From NCBI RefSeq assembly GCF_000204055.1, contig NW_006768866.1:1-15271 (forward strand): a DNA stretch of 15,271 nucleotides. The letters are read 5' to 3'. Shown piece after piece: positions 9,127-15,271 of the stretch (within the stretch, counting starts at the first letter, position 1; every line of letters starts with the position of its first letter). The notes beneath the pieces were generated by a model. It was not told the origin of the DNA. It was given only the letters and a program-made list of their open reading frames with translations, and ran no database searches. Origin of the DNA: Melampsora larici-populina 98AG31. Lineage: Eukaryota > Basidiomycota > Pucciniomycetes > Pucciniales > Melampsoraceae. The translations under genes and the position numbers were made by a program.

Positions 9127-9686
9127 TTTCATATAGTTAGGAGAAGCTTTTCATGGGATTTAGTGGATGTTTTTCAAGGAATTTTCATTTTGGATTACGT
9201 TGATTTACTTTTCTTAAGACCTCATCAAGCTTCATAGACCTCTTTTGTACAAACGTAATCAGATCCAACACATGCTGACATATGTTAAAAATAGGATGTA
9301 GAACAATCTTGGATGATCAACCCGATCAGTTTAATGAGTTGACTAGCCAATGGGTGAGATCAGTTAAAGCTCGAGTTGAGAGATCTGAGCTTGGTGTGAG
9401 TTGGCAAACAAGTTCATAAACCTTTAATGTAATCCACAGCTCAAATCCAATAACATCTAAATCCGATATAGAAATCGAAACAAAAACTTTCTTGATTGAA
9501 AATCATGCAAATAGATCAAAAGCCTTCAAACCATCACAAGTTGAATGAATTCAATCATTTTTTCCATTGAGTTTAATGAGATGGTTTAGAACCTAATCCA
9601 AAGCGACCAAAAAACCCAATCAAGTTGGATCATCAGAACCGTCGTTCTTATCAAACTTTTTTGAAAATCTGATGTATGATTTACTA
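9127..9686. other. Convergent intergenic region between TRM7 and the ferredoxin gene
   Basis: This 560-bp interval separates the two stop codons and should hold both 3' UTRs. It is longer than needed and contains a coding-like stretch (9282-9419, listed separately). A second one at about 9138-9236 reads SWDLVDVFQGIFILDYVDL on the plus strand. The remaining ~270 bp to 9686 show no coding potential. Confidence 0.5.
9282..9419 (+). CDS. Short coding-like ORF, 45 codons, hypothetical
   Basis: An ATG at 9282 opens a frame of 45 codons ending at TAA 9417-9419. The peptide has a balanced, protein-like composition (for example DDQPDQFNELTSQW and VKARVERSELGVSW) and would form a charged amphipathic helix. 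An AG at 9293-9294 could instead be a splice acceptor, joined in phase to an ATG at about 9150 through a weak GTTGAT donor near 9198. No family is recognised. It could be a small gene, a decayed last exon of a lost gene, or chance. Its position in the 3' region of TRM7 argues for caution. Confidence 0.25.
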   Translation: MLKIGCRTILDDQPDQFNELTSQWVRSVKARVERSELGVSWQTSS

Positions 9687-10612
9687 CTAACCATCTACAC
9701 GTAAATTACGAGTAGCCGAAGGTAAAGTCACAGTAGTTCCATCCATCTCTTTCGAAAGTTTAACCTGACATCCAAGTCTAGACCTAAAATCAAAAAAAAG
9801 ACACACTCAAAACTATCAATTCAAGGTCTTGGGGGGGTAAGAGGAAAAAGGAGGAAACTTAACGTATCAGTTAAACCGAAAGCTAAATCTAACATATCTT
9901 CTTCATCTTCTGATGGTTCTGGTAATTGGTTATACACTTCTGGTGTAAAGATACAATGACAAGTTGAACAAGCAATTGATTTTTCACATGCAGCTATTCA
10001 CCCCAAACCCCCCACCCAAAAAAAAAGAAAAGAATTAAGTGTTTGTTTTTCCGATTGATTGAAATGTTTTTGTTTGGATTGGGAGGGATTGGGGAGGATG
10101 AATTACCTTCGATATCTAAATCCCATTCCCAAGATAAATCTACCATATCATCACCTACATTCCCTTCTACTTCTCTAATCAATTCTCCTTTATGATTTTT
10201 AAAAAACACTTTAATCCTAAAAGTAGTTTTTACATTTTTCATCCAATCCAAAATGAAAACGAAGGGAAAAAAACATTTTTTTATTAGATCTTTAGGGTTC
10301 AGGGTTGAGCTGTTAAACTTACGGATTTGTAAGTACACTCTACACACACCCAGTTCCTTTCTCTGGTCTACCTTTTCCTCCATGTTGAAAACCTAAAACC
10401 ACAAAAAAATGAATCAGTTTCAATCGAGCTTTTGTTTTCCAAAAGATTGATTTTTTAAAAAGTGATGACTTACTAGAAGTAGAACCAAAGAATCGATTAA
10501 AAGAATTAAAAGTTGTTGAAATATTCAAAAATTCACGACGGTTTAGGTTCGGTCGTGCTTGAAAGGTTAAGGGTTTGGTTAAGGATTTGATCGGGATTTG
10601 TCGCCAACTCAT
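9687..10612 (-). CDS. YAH1: Mitochondrial [2Fe-2S] ferredoxin, Yah1/adrenodoxin type, five exons
   Basis: Predicted minus-strand exons are 10612-10474, 10392-10350, 10216-10107, 9993-9864 and 9783-9687, giving 172 residues, the same length as yeast Yah1. The first ~46 residues ([10 protein letters not shown]..., Arg/Lys/Ser-rich with almost no acidic residues) look like a matrix-targeting presequence. The fold starts at [14 protein letters not shown] (48-61) and continues [18 protein letters not shown]. The cluster ligands are intact: C100, C106 and C109 in [12 protein letters not shown] (C-x5-C-x2-C), and C146 in SRLGCQVKL. The acidic partner-binding helix [20 protein letters not shown] (121-140) is present, as is the C-terminal LPSATRN. 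Family knowledge: it passes electrons from ferredoxin reductase for Fe-S cluster assembly, heme A and coenzyme Q synthesis. Intron 2 has an unusual GTGTGT donor and is the longest at 133 nt. Confidence 0.96.
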
Positions 10613-10969
10613 TTTGGATGATGGGTTTTACTTTGAAGGAATTGTAACTTGGTTCGAAGTTATTCTTGGTGAAGTTCGGAAAAGGATTTTTGACTGGAAA
10701 ACAACTTCCTGCTGAGCAAATTCTTGGTACCGGCCACTGCCAGCTAGAGCCAAGCACCCGGGCTCGGATACGAACGGCTGACCCGGAAATGACCGGGTAC
10801 ACGGGGCGAAGTCAACGGGTCCACTCTCCACATTGCACACAGCACAACAGACCGTTGAAAAGCTTGCAAGACCTTGAAACAAAACCAAAAGGAAAGATTG
10901 TACAATATCTTTCCAACAAAAATCTATAACCTTCTACAAAAAATTGACCAATGATTTCCAGAGAAATAA
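10613..10969. promoter_or_regulatory. Upstream region of the ferredoxin gene with a GC-rich island
   Basis: This is the 5' flank of the minus-strand ferredoxin gene. About 115-225 bp upstream of its start codon, at 10726-10836, composition changes sharply to GC-rich, with repeated CCGG cores. These include the perfect hairpin ACCCGG-AAATGA-CCGGGT (10781-10798), and GGTACCGG at one side faces CCGGGTAC at the other. It may be a promoter element or a small transposon end; I cannot decide. Open frames across it on both strands have no recognisable product. Confidence 0.4.
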
Positions 10970-11398
10970 GTCCCATACATGCATCAGTTGGAGACATTGA
11001 CAACCTCTTTGGATCTCTTTGCAAGCTTTCTTGGTCTGTACATGGTGGGTCTTGAGAATTCTAAGCCTTTCAAATATACTTATGGGGTTCAGGACCCACA
11101 GGGACTCTGGAAGTGGAGGTGATCAGAGCTTCATGAGCTGGGTAGCTTGATCCTTTAGTGAGATTGATATGATTGCTATGTTTTTGATTAGTGTGAGAAC
11201 CAAGAGACAAATTTGAGGAACCAAGCTGAAGCTCTAATCAAGTACACCTGCAGAGTTCCTGCATATCCTGCAATCTGTGAGCATAGGCACAAAGCTTCAA
11301 GATTTTATGATCCATCATGTAAGCCAATAAACCTTGCACCAAGCAACAACAAGGATCCAAATAGGTTGTAAATGTCTCCAACTATTGGACATGGGCCT
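10970..11398. mobile_element. Foldback/MITE element with ~160-bp imperfect inverted arms
   Basis: The left arm begins AGTTGGAGACATTGACAACC (10986) and the right arm, read on the minus strand from 11383, begins AGTTGGAGACATTTACAACC. The first 30 bases match at 28. Similarity continues inward with small gaps through TACATGRTGGRTC, CAGGRACTCTG and AGAGCTTCA, to about 11142 on the left and 11220 on the right, leaving a loop of roughly 75-80 bp. Outward, CCCAT (10972-10976) is mirrored by ATGGG (11391-11395), so the true ends are probably near 10970 and 11398. No long ORF is present. It ends less than 20 bp before the copia LTR. A clear target duplication was not found. Confidence 0.75.
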
Positions 11399-11519
11399 TC
11401 TTCATGGAAATCACTGTTGGAGTTACGTTTGTGCTTTCAAAGTCTATGTGTAACAATGTTTTTCTCTTTTAGTGCATTTCATAATTGACATTACATCATT
11501 TGTACGAATGCGGTTTTAT

Positions 11520-11535
11520 TACGTCATATACGTCA
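11520..11535 (+). promoter_or_regulatory. Twin TACGTCA (CRE-like) motifs in the LTR U3
   Basis: TACGTCA occurs at 11520-11526 and again at 11529-11535, 34 bp before the TATA-like TATTTAA. The CGTCA core is the recognition core of ATF/CREB-type bZIP factors. A related TTACATCA lies near 11490. Two closely spaced copies at this distance from a TATA-like box suggest an activator site for LTR transcription; this is inference from position. Confidence 0.4.
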
Positions 11536-11610
11536 TTGTTCATTTCACAACGATTGTTCATGCTTTTCTATTTAACCTGTGCTCCAACAACAGTCTAATG
11601 TTTTTCTTCA

Positions 11611-11818
11611 TCTGACTGTTTCTTCAAAACCAAATCTTATTATAAGATTATTAGCGTTGTTTCTTTTTCTTTACTTATACTAAGATTTGTTTTTGTTTGG
11701 TTTCAGGTAATGAAAAGTTTGATCTGACTGTTTCTTCAAAACCAAATCTTATTATAAGATTATTAGCGTTGTTTCTTTTTCTTTACTTATACTAAGATTT
11801 GTTTTTGTTTGGTTTCAG
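11611..11818 (+). repeat. Perfect tandem duplication inside the LTR, 96-bp copies at 112-bp period
   Basis: The segment 11611-11706 is repeated without a mismatch at 11723-11818, separated by the 16 bases at 11707-11722. Each copy starts TCTGACTGTTTCTTC, carries a T-rich tract and ends TTTGGTTTCAG, which looks like a 3' splice site. The perfect identity implies a recent event. It lies downstream of the TATA-like box, so in the R/U5 or leader part of the element. Confidence 0.95.
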
Positions 11819-11825
11819 ACCAACA

Positions 11826-11835
11826 GGTTATGAGC
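11826..11835 (+). promoter_or_regulatory. Retrotransposon primer-binding site, initiator Met-tRNA anticodon region
   Basis: GGTTATGAGC follows the LTR directly. It is the reverse complement of GCTCATAACC, which spans the CAT anticodon and its 3' stem in eukaryotic initiator Met-tRNA. This is the pattern of copia and Ty5, which prime from an internally cut half tRNA, rather than of elements that pair with the tRNA 3' end. The call rests on my knowledge of the tRNA sequence. Confidence 0.7.
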
Positions 11836-12443
11836 GCCTACCGAATCTCGTTCAAACTCGATATCGATTAATTTTTTTCTCTAATCTTCGTATTTCGAGT
11901 CATTCAATAATGGCATCTATGTCTGCCGCACCAGATTCCTCCAAAGATCCTTCCAAAGGAAAGGAAGTCGCACCGGCTAAACCAAAGGAACCTTCCACTC
12001 CTCCTACGAACTTCGATGATCTGTTTTCGGTCGGTTCGAAGTGGGGACCTTTGGCTCTACCTACTTCATCTGTAGTAGGTTTGACCGTTTTGGAACCTCC
12101 GGGCGATAATTCCAACTATGCGAACTGGGAACTGGCGATGTCTGGCTCAATCATTGGAGCAGGTATGGCTCATATATTAAATCCTAAGCTGAGAGATGTG
12201 GAACAACCGAATTTCCACTGGACTCAGCAAAACAACGCCATATGTTCTGTTCTTTTACGCTATGCTCATTCCAAAAACTATTCCGTCATGAGGCCTCATA
12301 TGGGCAACGCATTTGCCATGTGGCAAGCACTGTCTGACTCTCATAACGACGCTTCGATGGGATCGAAAATGTTAGTTCTGCGCTGTTTAATTTCATGCCA
12401 AATGGTGGACGATGACATCGATCACCTGTGTCCACCTGATGAC

Positions 12444-12493
12444 TCGGACACTATCCGAAGAAGAAAGAAGCTGTATGTACGGAGAGTGTCCGA
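12444..12493. repeat. 14-bp-arm hairpin just past the gag breakpoint
   Basis: TCGGACACTATCCG (12444-12457) pairs with CGGAGAGTGTCCGA (12480-12493), 13 of 14 bases, over a 22-nt loop. It lies about 20 bp after the point where gag similarity ends, and may mark the terminus of the sequence that replaced the rest of the copia element. Confidence 0.7.
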
Positions 12494-12519
12494 AACGCCC
12501 CTGTGTAGCCGAGTAGCCG

Positions 12520-12535
12520 GAGAGCTGCAGCTCTC
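12520..12535. repeat. Perfect 16-bp palindrome
   Basis: GAGAGCTGCAGCTCTC is self-complementary over 16 bases. It is followed by a short spacer and a run of nine T. It belongs to the foreign segment between the broken gag and the minisatellite. A terminus or recombination structure is possible, but its function is unknown. Confidence 0.75.
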
Positions 12536-12584
12536 GCAGTTTTTTTTTCTCTAAGTCCCATTTCATCATATACCCCCCTACCCA

Positions 12585-12905
12585 CTTCACCAGCTCACCA
12601 CCACGTACCACCGCTTCGACTAAGTGCCTAGCCCACCACCTCACCAGCAACCTCACCACCCAAAGAAAACTCACCACCTCACCGGTAATCTCACCACCTA
12701 AACAGAAACCCACTACCTCACCAGCAACCTCACCACCTAAACAGAAACCCACCACCTCTCGACACACCTCACCACCTAAACAAAAACTCACCACCTAAAC
12801 GAAAACTCACCACCTAAACAAAAACTCACCACCTAAACAAAAACTCACCACCTAAACGAAAACTCACCACCTCTTGACAAACATCACCAGCCCATCATTA
12901 ACCTC
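12585..12905. repeat. CACCACC minisatellite with a 19-bp core unit
   Basis: The whole stretch is built of CTCACCACC and CTCACCAGC words separated by AAACAGAAAC/AAACAAAAA spacers. From 12768 to 12862 there are five units of exactly 19 bp (CTCACCACCTAAACAAAAA, with A/G variation at one site), plus a partial sixth. Towards 12585 the units become irregular. Stops in the plus frame (ACC TAA) exclude a coding repeat on that strand. An open minus frame only reflects the repeat. It lies directly upstream of the pseudogene at 13047. Confidence 0.9.
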
Positions 12906-13046
12906 ACCAGCTGTAGTATAAGACAATACGTACCTTCCACATCACCACCCGATTTCGTATCTCCCTGCTCAACAACTCAAGCCCTTCCAGGCTCCACCAT
13001 CACCCAAATCGACTCTTTGGCATTCAACACCCTTGATATACGTCAA

Positions 13047-14810
13047 ATGCCGTCAGCTCAGAAGCGTTTGAAGAAGGCCACAGGCACCCAAACAAGACCT
13101 CGGCGATCTCGTCGTCAGCGTCGCGACCAGGAATCTCCAGGTGAGTTTTAACAGAACTGAATCTTCACCACCAAAACTTCAAAACGACTCACACTATCAT
13201 CATACTTTTATGAACGTGTTCACAGACCATAGCACCGATAGAGAAGATGAAGATACTTCTGAAGACAGCAATGAAGGGGATGATACCGATGAAGACGACC
13301 AGCAAGACAAAGAAGACCTCACTGTCGCCAACGTCGTACTTCCCACTTTAGCAAACTATGCAACTTTAGGTGTCGATTGTACTGATGCTTATTTAGAAAA
13401 AGTACTTGCCAGCCGCAAGATTGGCTCAAACAACCGGCCTTCAGCCGAGATCCTCCTGGAAGCTCAAGCTCTACAGGACAACTTCCAACGTTCACTCAAG
13501 ATGCTGAGTCTGGCTGGACAGATCAGCTATCCCACCTTGAAGGCAGCTCTGTAAGTCGTTTGTCAAGCCATCCACATGAATAACTCAAGACCTTATATTC
13601 ATAATCATTTGTCTAGGTTCCTTGGACCTAGCCAACGCGCTACCACATCGTATGATACCTACCGAGCATACAGTAAGAAGAACACACAAGAAACAGCTAG
13701 TAAGGTTATCTACCTCAATTCCATATGCTACAAATCATGACTAACCCAATGATGTTACCAGTGCCAGCTCGCAACACCCGTCCCGGCTTCGCACCACGAA
13801 ACAAAGTCATTGGGAATACATGGACCAATCTCAATATTCGACAAAAAGCAATATTCAATCCGCCGTTTTTCAAACGATTGGCCGAGGCCGTATTAGAGCC
13901 GGATAGTGTTCCTCGTTCAACAGAAGAGAGTTCACAAGAAGATCTCGATGAAGACCCCCTCAACCCCTCCAATATAACTTCCTATGTCCCTATATTCTGA
14001 GAGCTAGTCAATATGAATAAGGTAAAACGCCACTTTGAACGTCAATCTCTTGGCATGCCACAGAGTGCACAGAGTGAAAAAAAAGGTCGTCTTGAGGTTA
14101 GCGGTGTGGTCAAACAAGTAAGCTAATGACTGGTCATTTGCTGAAGATCTCCGTCACTAACCTTCATATGAAGCTTCATGCGCTGCACACTCAGTTTGAC
14201 ATCGAATTCCATCTGCTTGTCTCCTCTTTCAACCCACGGACAAAACTCGCCAAAGCTCTCTGGATGGACGAATACACGTCATGTGATCGATGGGCACAGT
14301 TGGTCCAATCTGAGCATCATCTACTCGAAAATTTTGCCAAGGAGGCCACTCAATGCCCACGGGATGTTTTCACAAAAAAAAAGAGACAAAAATCAGACCT
14401 CCTGCTGCCAAGGAGCAAACCCGATTGCGCACTGAGCTAACCTCGCGTCTCAACCAGTTGGTTGGTCAGTAGAGTTTTCTTTAAGTTTTTTTCAAACAAA
14501 ATGACTGACTGATGCATCTCCTCTTGATAATTCAGAAACCCAACTTCCTTACCCACCCCGACCAGGAGTTGATATTCACCCTAAAGGGCCAAGATGCGAC
14601 TTGTTATTAGCAGCAAAGAAATTTCTTCAAGGAGTACGGCTCCAGGTTCATTGCACTCAAGACTGCCAAATCACCGATGCAATGCTCGAGAAAGGCGCTG
14701 CACCAGGGAACATGAGTGTTCAACAGGTTCGACTATGGCTGAAAGAGATTGCCGATTTACGCTATACAGTCATCCTGGCAAGTCCACCCCAAGCCTCTGC
14801 CTCTGTGTGA
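13047..14810 (+). pseudogene. Degraded member of a rust-type expanded hypothetical protein family, six exons
   Basis: Exons with closing phases are 13047-13140, 13226-13550, 13617-13699, 13762-14117, 14174-14464 and 14536-14810; introns are 56-85 nt. The N-terminus is strongly basic (RPRRSRRQRRDQE), then an acidic Asp/Glu tract (exon 2), then YATLGVDCTDAYLEKVLASR and a helical stretch. Exons 3-4 (SYDTYRAYSKKN, then VIGNTWTNLNIRQKAIFNPP) loosely resemble an HMG box. Exon 5 has LHALHTQFDIEFHLLVSS, and exon 6 ends with LLLAAKKFLQGVRLQ and VRLWLKEIADLRYTVI. From memory, rust genomes hold many hypothetical proteins of this layout; function is unknown and a mobile-element link is suspected. Damage: an in-frame TGA at 13998-14000, and a one-base shift at the A9 run 14374-14382. 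Either could be a sequencing error. Confidence 0.68.
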
Positions 14811-15056
14811 TAATCTCCCAATTTGTAATGAAGCCGCGCATTATAAATTTTTTTGTTTTACCGTGATATCTCAAAGCCACTGAAAACATACAATAAAATT
14901 TCTGTTACCTGTTATACAATCGAAAGACCGTTTCATTTTTGTCAAATCTTGTTTTCCTCCTTTTATACTGATACATAGTAGGTCATTCACTTAGTCATTT
15001 CAAATTGAAATCATACTATACAGCTGAAGAAGTATACAAACTGTTTGAAGATATGG
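14811..15056. other. 3' flank of the pseudogene, AT-rich
   Basis: AT-rich DNA with an AATAAA-type signal near 14892-14897 that could serve as the polyadenylation signal of the pseudogene. I see no further coding sequence. Confidence 0.45.
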
Positions 15057-15116
15057 GTCAAACACCGTGAGGAGTAAGCAAATTCGAGATTTCAGGCTTG
15101 AGTCAAGCGCTGGAAA

Positions 15117-15197
15117 GCCTCGGGGCAAGTAGAGCCACGACCCGAGGCTAAGCCACAAGTCGAGGCTGCATGGAAGCGCTTCAAGCAGCCTCGACTT
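15117..15197. repeat. Paired palindromes at the right edge, probable end of another element
   Basis: GCCTCGGG (15117-15124) pairs with CCCGAGGC (15141-15148). Immediately after, AAGTCGAGGCTGC (15157-15169) pairs perfectly over 13 bp with GCAGCCTCGACTT (15185-15197). The loop itself contains the 10-bp palindrome GAAGCGCTTC (15173-15182). The composition is GC-rich compared with the preceding 250 bp. The structured DNA continues to the window edge. A transposon terminus is likely, but the family is unknown. Confidence 0.7.
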
Positions 15198-15271
15198 GAC
15201 CTAATAGCCAGCAGGTTACCTCTGTGGATTAAAGACGCTGCCGTAGTGAAGGACTACCGTGAGGCGGGGCG

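Larger units (their letters stand above)
11415..11825 (+). mobile_element. 5' LTR of a Ty1/copia-type retrotransposon
   Basis: The 411-bp segment starts TGTTGG and ends CCAACA, the perfect short inverted ends of copia-type LTRs. It is followed at once by a primer-binding site and 85 bp later by a gag start codon. It carries a TATA-like TATTTAA at 11569-11575 and paired TACGTCA motifs upstream. Its 3' part contains a tandem duplication (11611-11818). The partner 3' LTR is not in the window, so whether the two LTRs have diverged cannot be assessed. Confidence 0.87.
11910..12554 (+). pseudogene. Truncated copia gag (UBN2-like), broken near 12421
   Basis: From the ATG at 11910, which has the expected MASMSAAPDSSKDPSKGKEV type of N-terminus, the frame runs 214 codons. 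Residues ~41-171 have the fungal copia gag signature: LEPPGDNSNYANWELAMSGS (61-80), IIGAGMAHILNPKLRD, AFAMWQALSDSH and LRCLISCQMVDDDID (157-171). After residue 171 (about 12421) the match stops. The remaining 43 codons are Arg-rich, run through a hairpin and a palindrome, and end in a poly-Phe T-run. The rest of gag, the CCHC knuckle and all of pol are absent, so the element was cut by an insertion or rearrangement. An upstream in-frame Met inside the LTR (11799) is not the likely start. Confidence 0.82.

Noticed and set aside
10740..10810. tRNA-like GTTCGTATCC word on the minus strand
   Set aside because: No matching acceptor, D or T stems could be paired around it.
10951..11055. Short plus-strand ORF with protein-like composition
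   Set aside because: It lies mostly in the left arm of the foldback element; the reading frame is not maintained in the other arm.
12393..12794. 133-codon minus-strand frame with repeated FCLGGEV-like units
   Set aside because: The repeats are the minisatellite read in one frame; it has no start context or splice signals and overlaps the broken gag.
12768..12865. CCTAAAC words resembling plant telomere repeats
   Set aside because: They are part of a 19-bp minisatellite unit, not a CCCTAAA array; fungal telomeres would be CCCTAA repeats.
12585..12905. CRISPR-like spacing of repeats
   Set aside because: Unit and spacer together are only 19 bp and both are repeated; the genome is eukaryotic.
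14118..14146. 29-nt intron in the pseudogene with GTAAGC donor and AAG acceptor
   Set aside because: It is too short for a normal spliceosomal intron. An acceptor at 14172-14173 gives a 56-nt intron in the same phase with a CTAAC branch site.

Overview
The window reads as nuclear DNA of a filamentous basidiomycete, most likely a rust fungus (Pucciniales). The three host genes are each split by short introns (56-133 nt) with GTAAGT-like donors, upstream CTAAC-type branch sites and T-rich 3' ends. Non-coding DNA is AT-rich and full of transposon debris. One broken gene resembles a lineage-expanded family of rust hypothetical proteins. There is no bacterial operon structure, CRISPR array, rRNA or recognisable tRNA. 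The rust assignment is an inference; 'fungal nuclear' is much firmer.

Layout. 1-790 holds a decayed coding region on the minus strand. About 960-2050 looks like an old, minus-oriented LTR. 2050-5255 is AT-rich intergenic DNA with three GCAAC/GTTGC-rich islands and a 165-bp hairpin MITE (4644-4808). 5256-5562 carries a small ORF with a hydrophobic N-terminus whose 3' end lies inside a second MITE.

5772-10612 is the host gene block. A four-exon type II membrane glycosyltransferase of the GT31/galactosyltransferase type lies on the minus strand. It is divergent, across 274 bp, from a six-exon TRM7-type tRNA 2'-O-methyltransferase on the plus strand. TRM7 is convergent with a five-exon mitochondrial [2Fe-2S] ferredoxin of the Yah1/adrenodoxin type on the minus strand. 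Splice phases close exactly in all three, giving predicted proteins of 502, 294 and 172 residues. The three act in different compartments (Golgi/ER, cytosolic tRNA modification, mitochondrial matrix) and nothing suggests a shared pathway.

10613-15271 is mobile-element territory. It contains a GC-rich island upstream of the ferredoxin gene, a ~430-bp foldback element (about 10970-11398), and then a Ty1/copia LTR (11415-11825, TGTTGG...CCAACA). Downstream of the LTR are a primer-binding site matching the anticodon region of initiator Met-tRNA and the start of a gag gene that breaks off near 12421. Beyond the break are a hairpin, a 16-bp palindrome, a CACCACC-type minisatellite with a 19-bp unit, and a six-exon pseudogene (13047-14810) of a rust-type family. 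The pseudogene is damaged by an in-frame TGA and an A-run frameshift. The right edge has strong palindromes that look like the end of another element.

I do not see a convincing new multi-gene system. The items most worth checking are the internally duplicated copia LTR with apparent half-tRNA priming, the foldback element beside it, the pseudogene family, and a small coding-like ORF between TRM7 and the ferredoxin gene.
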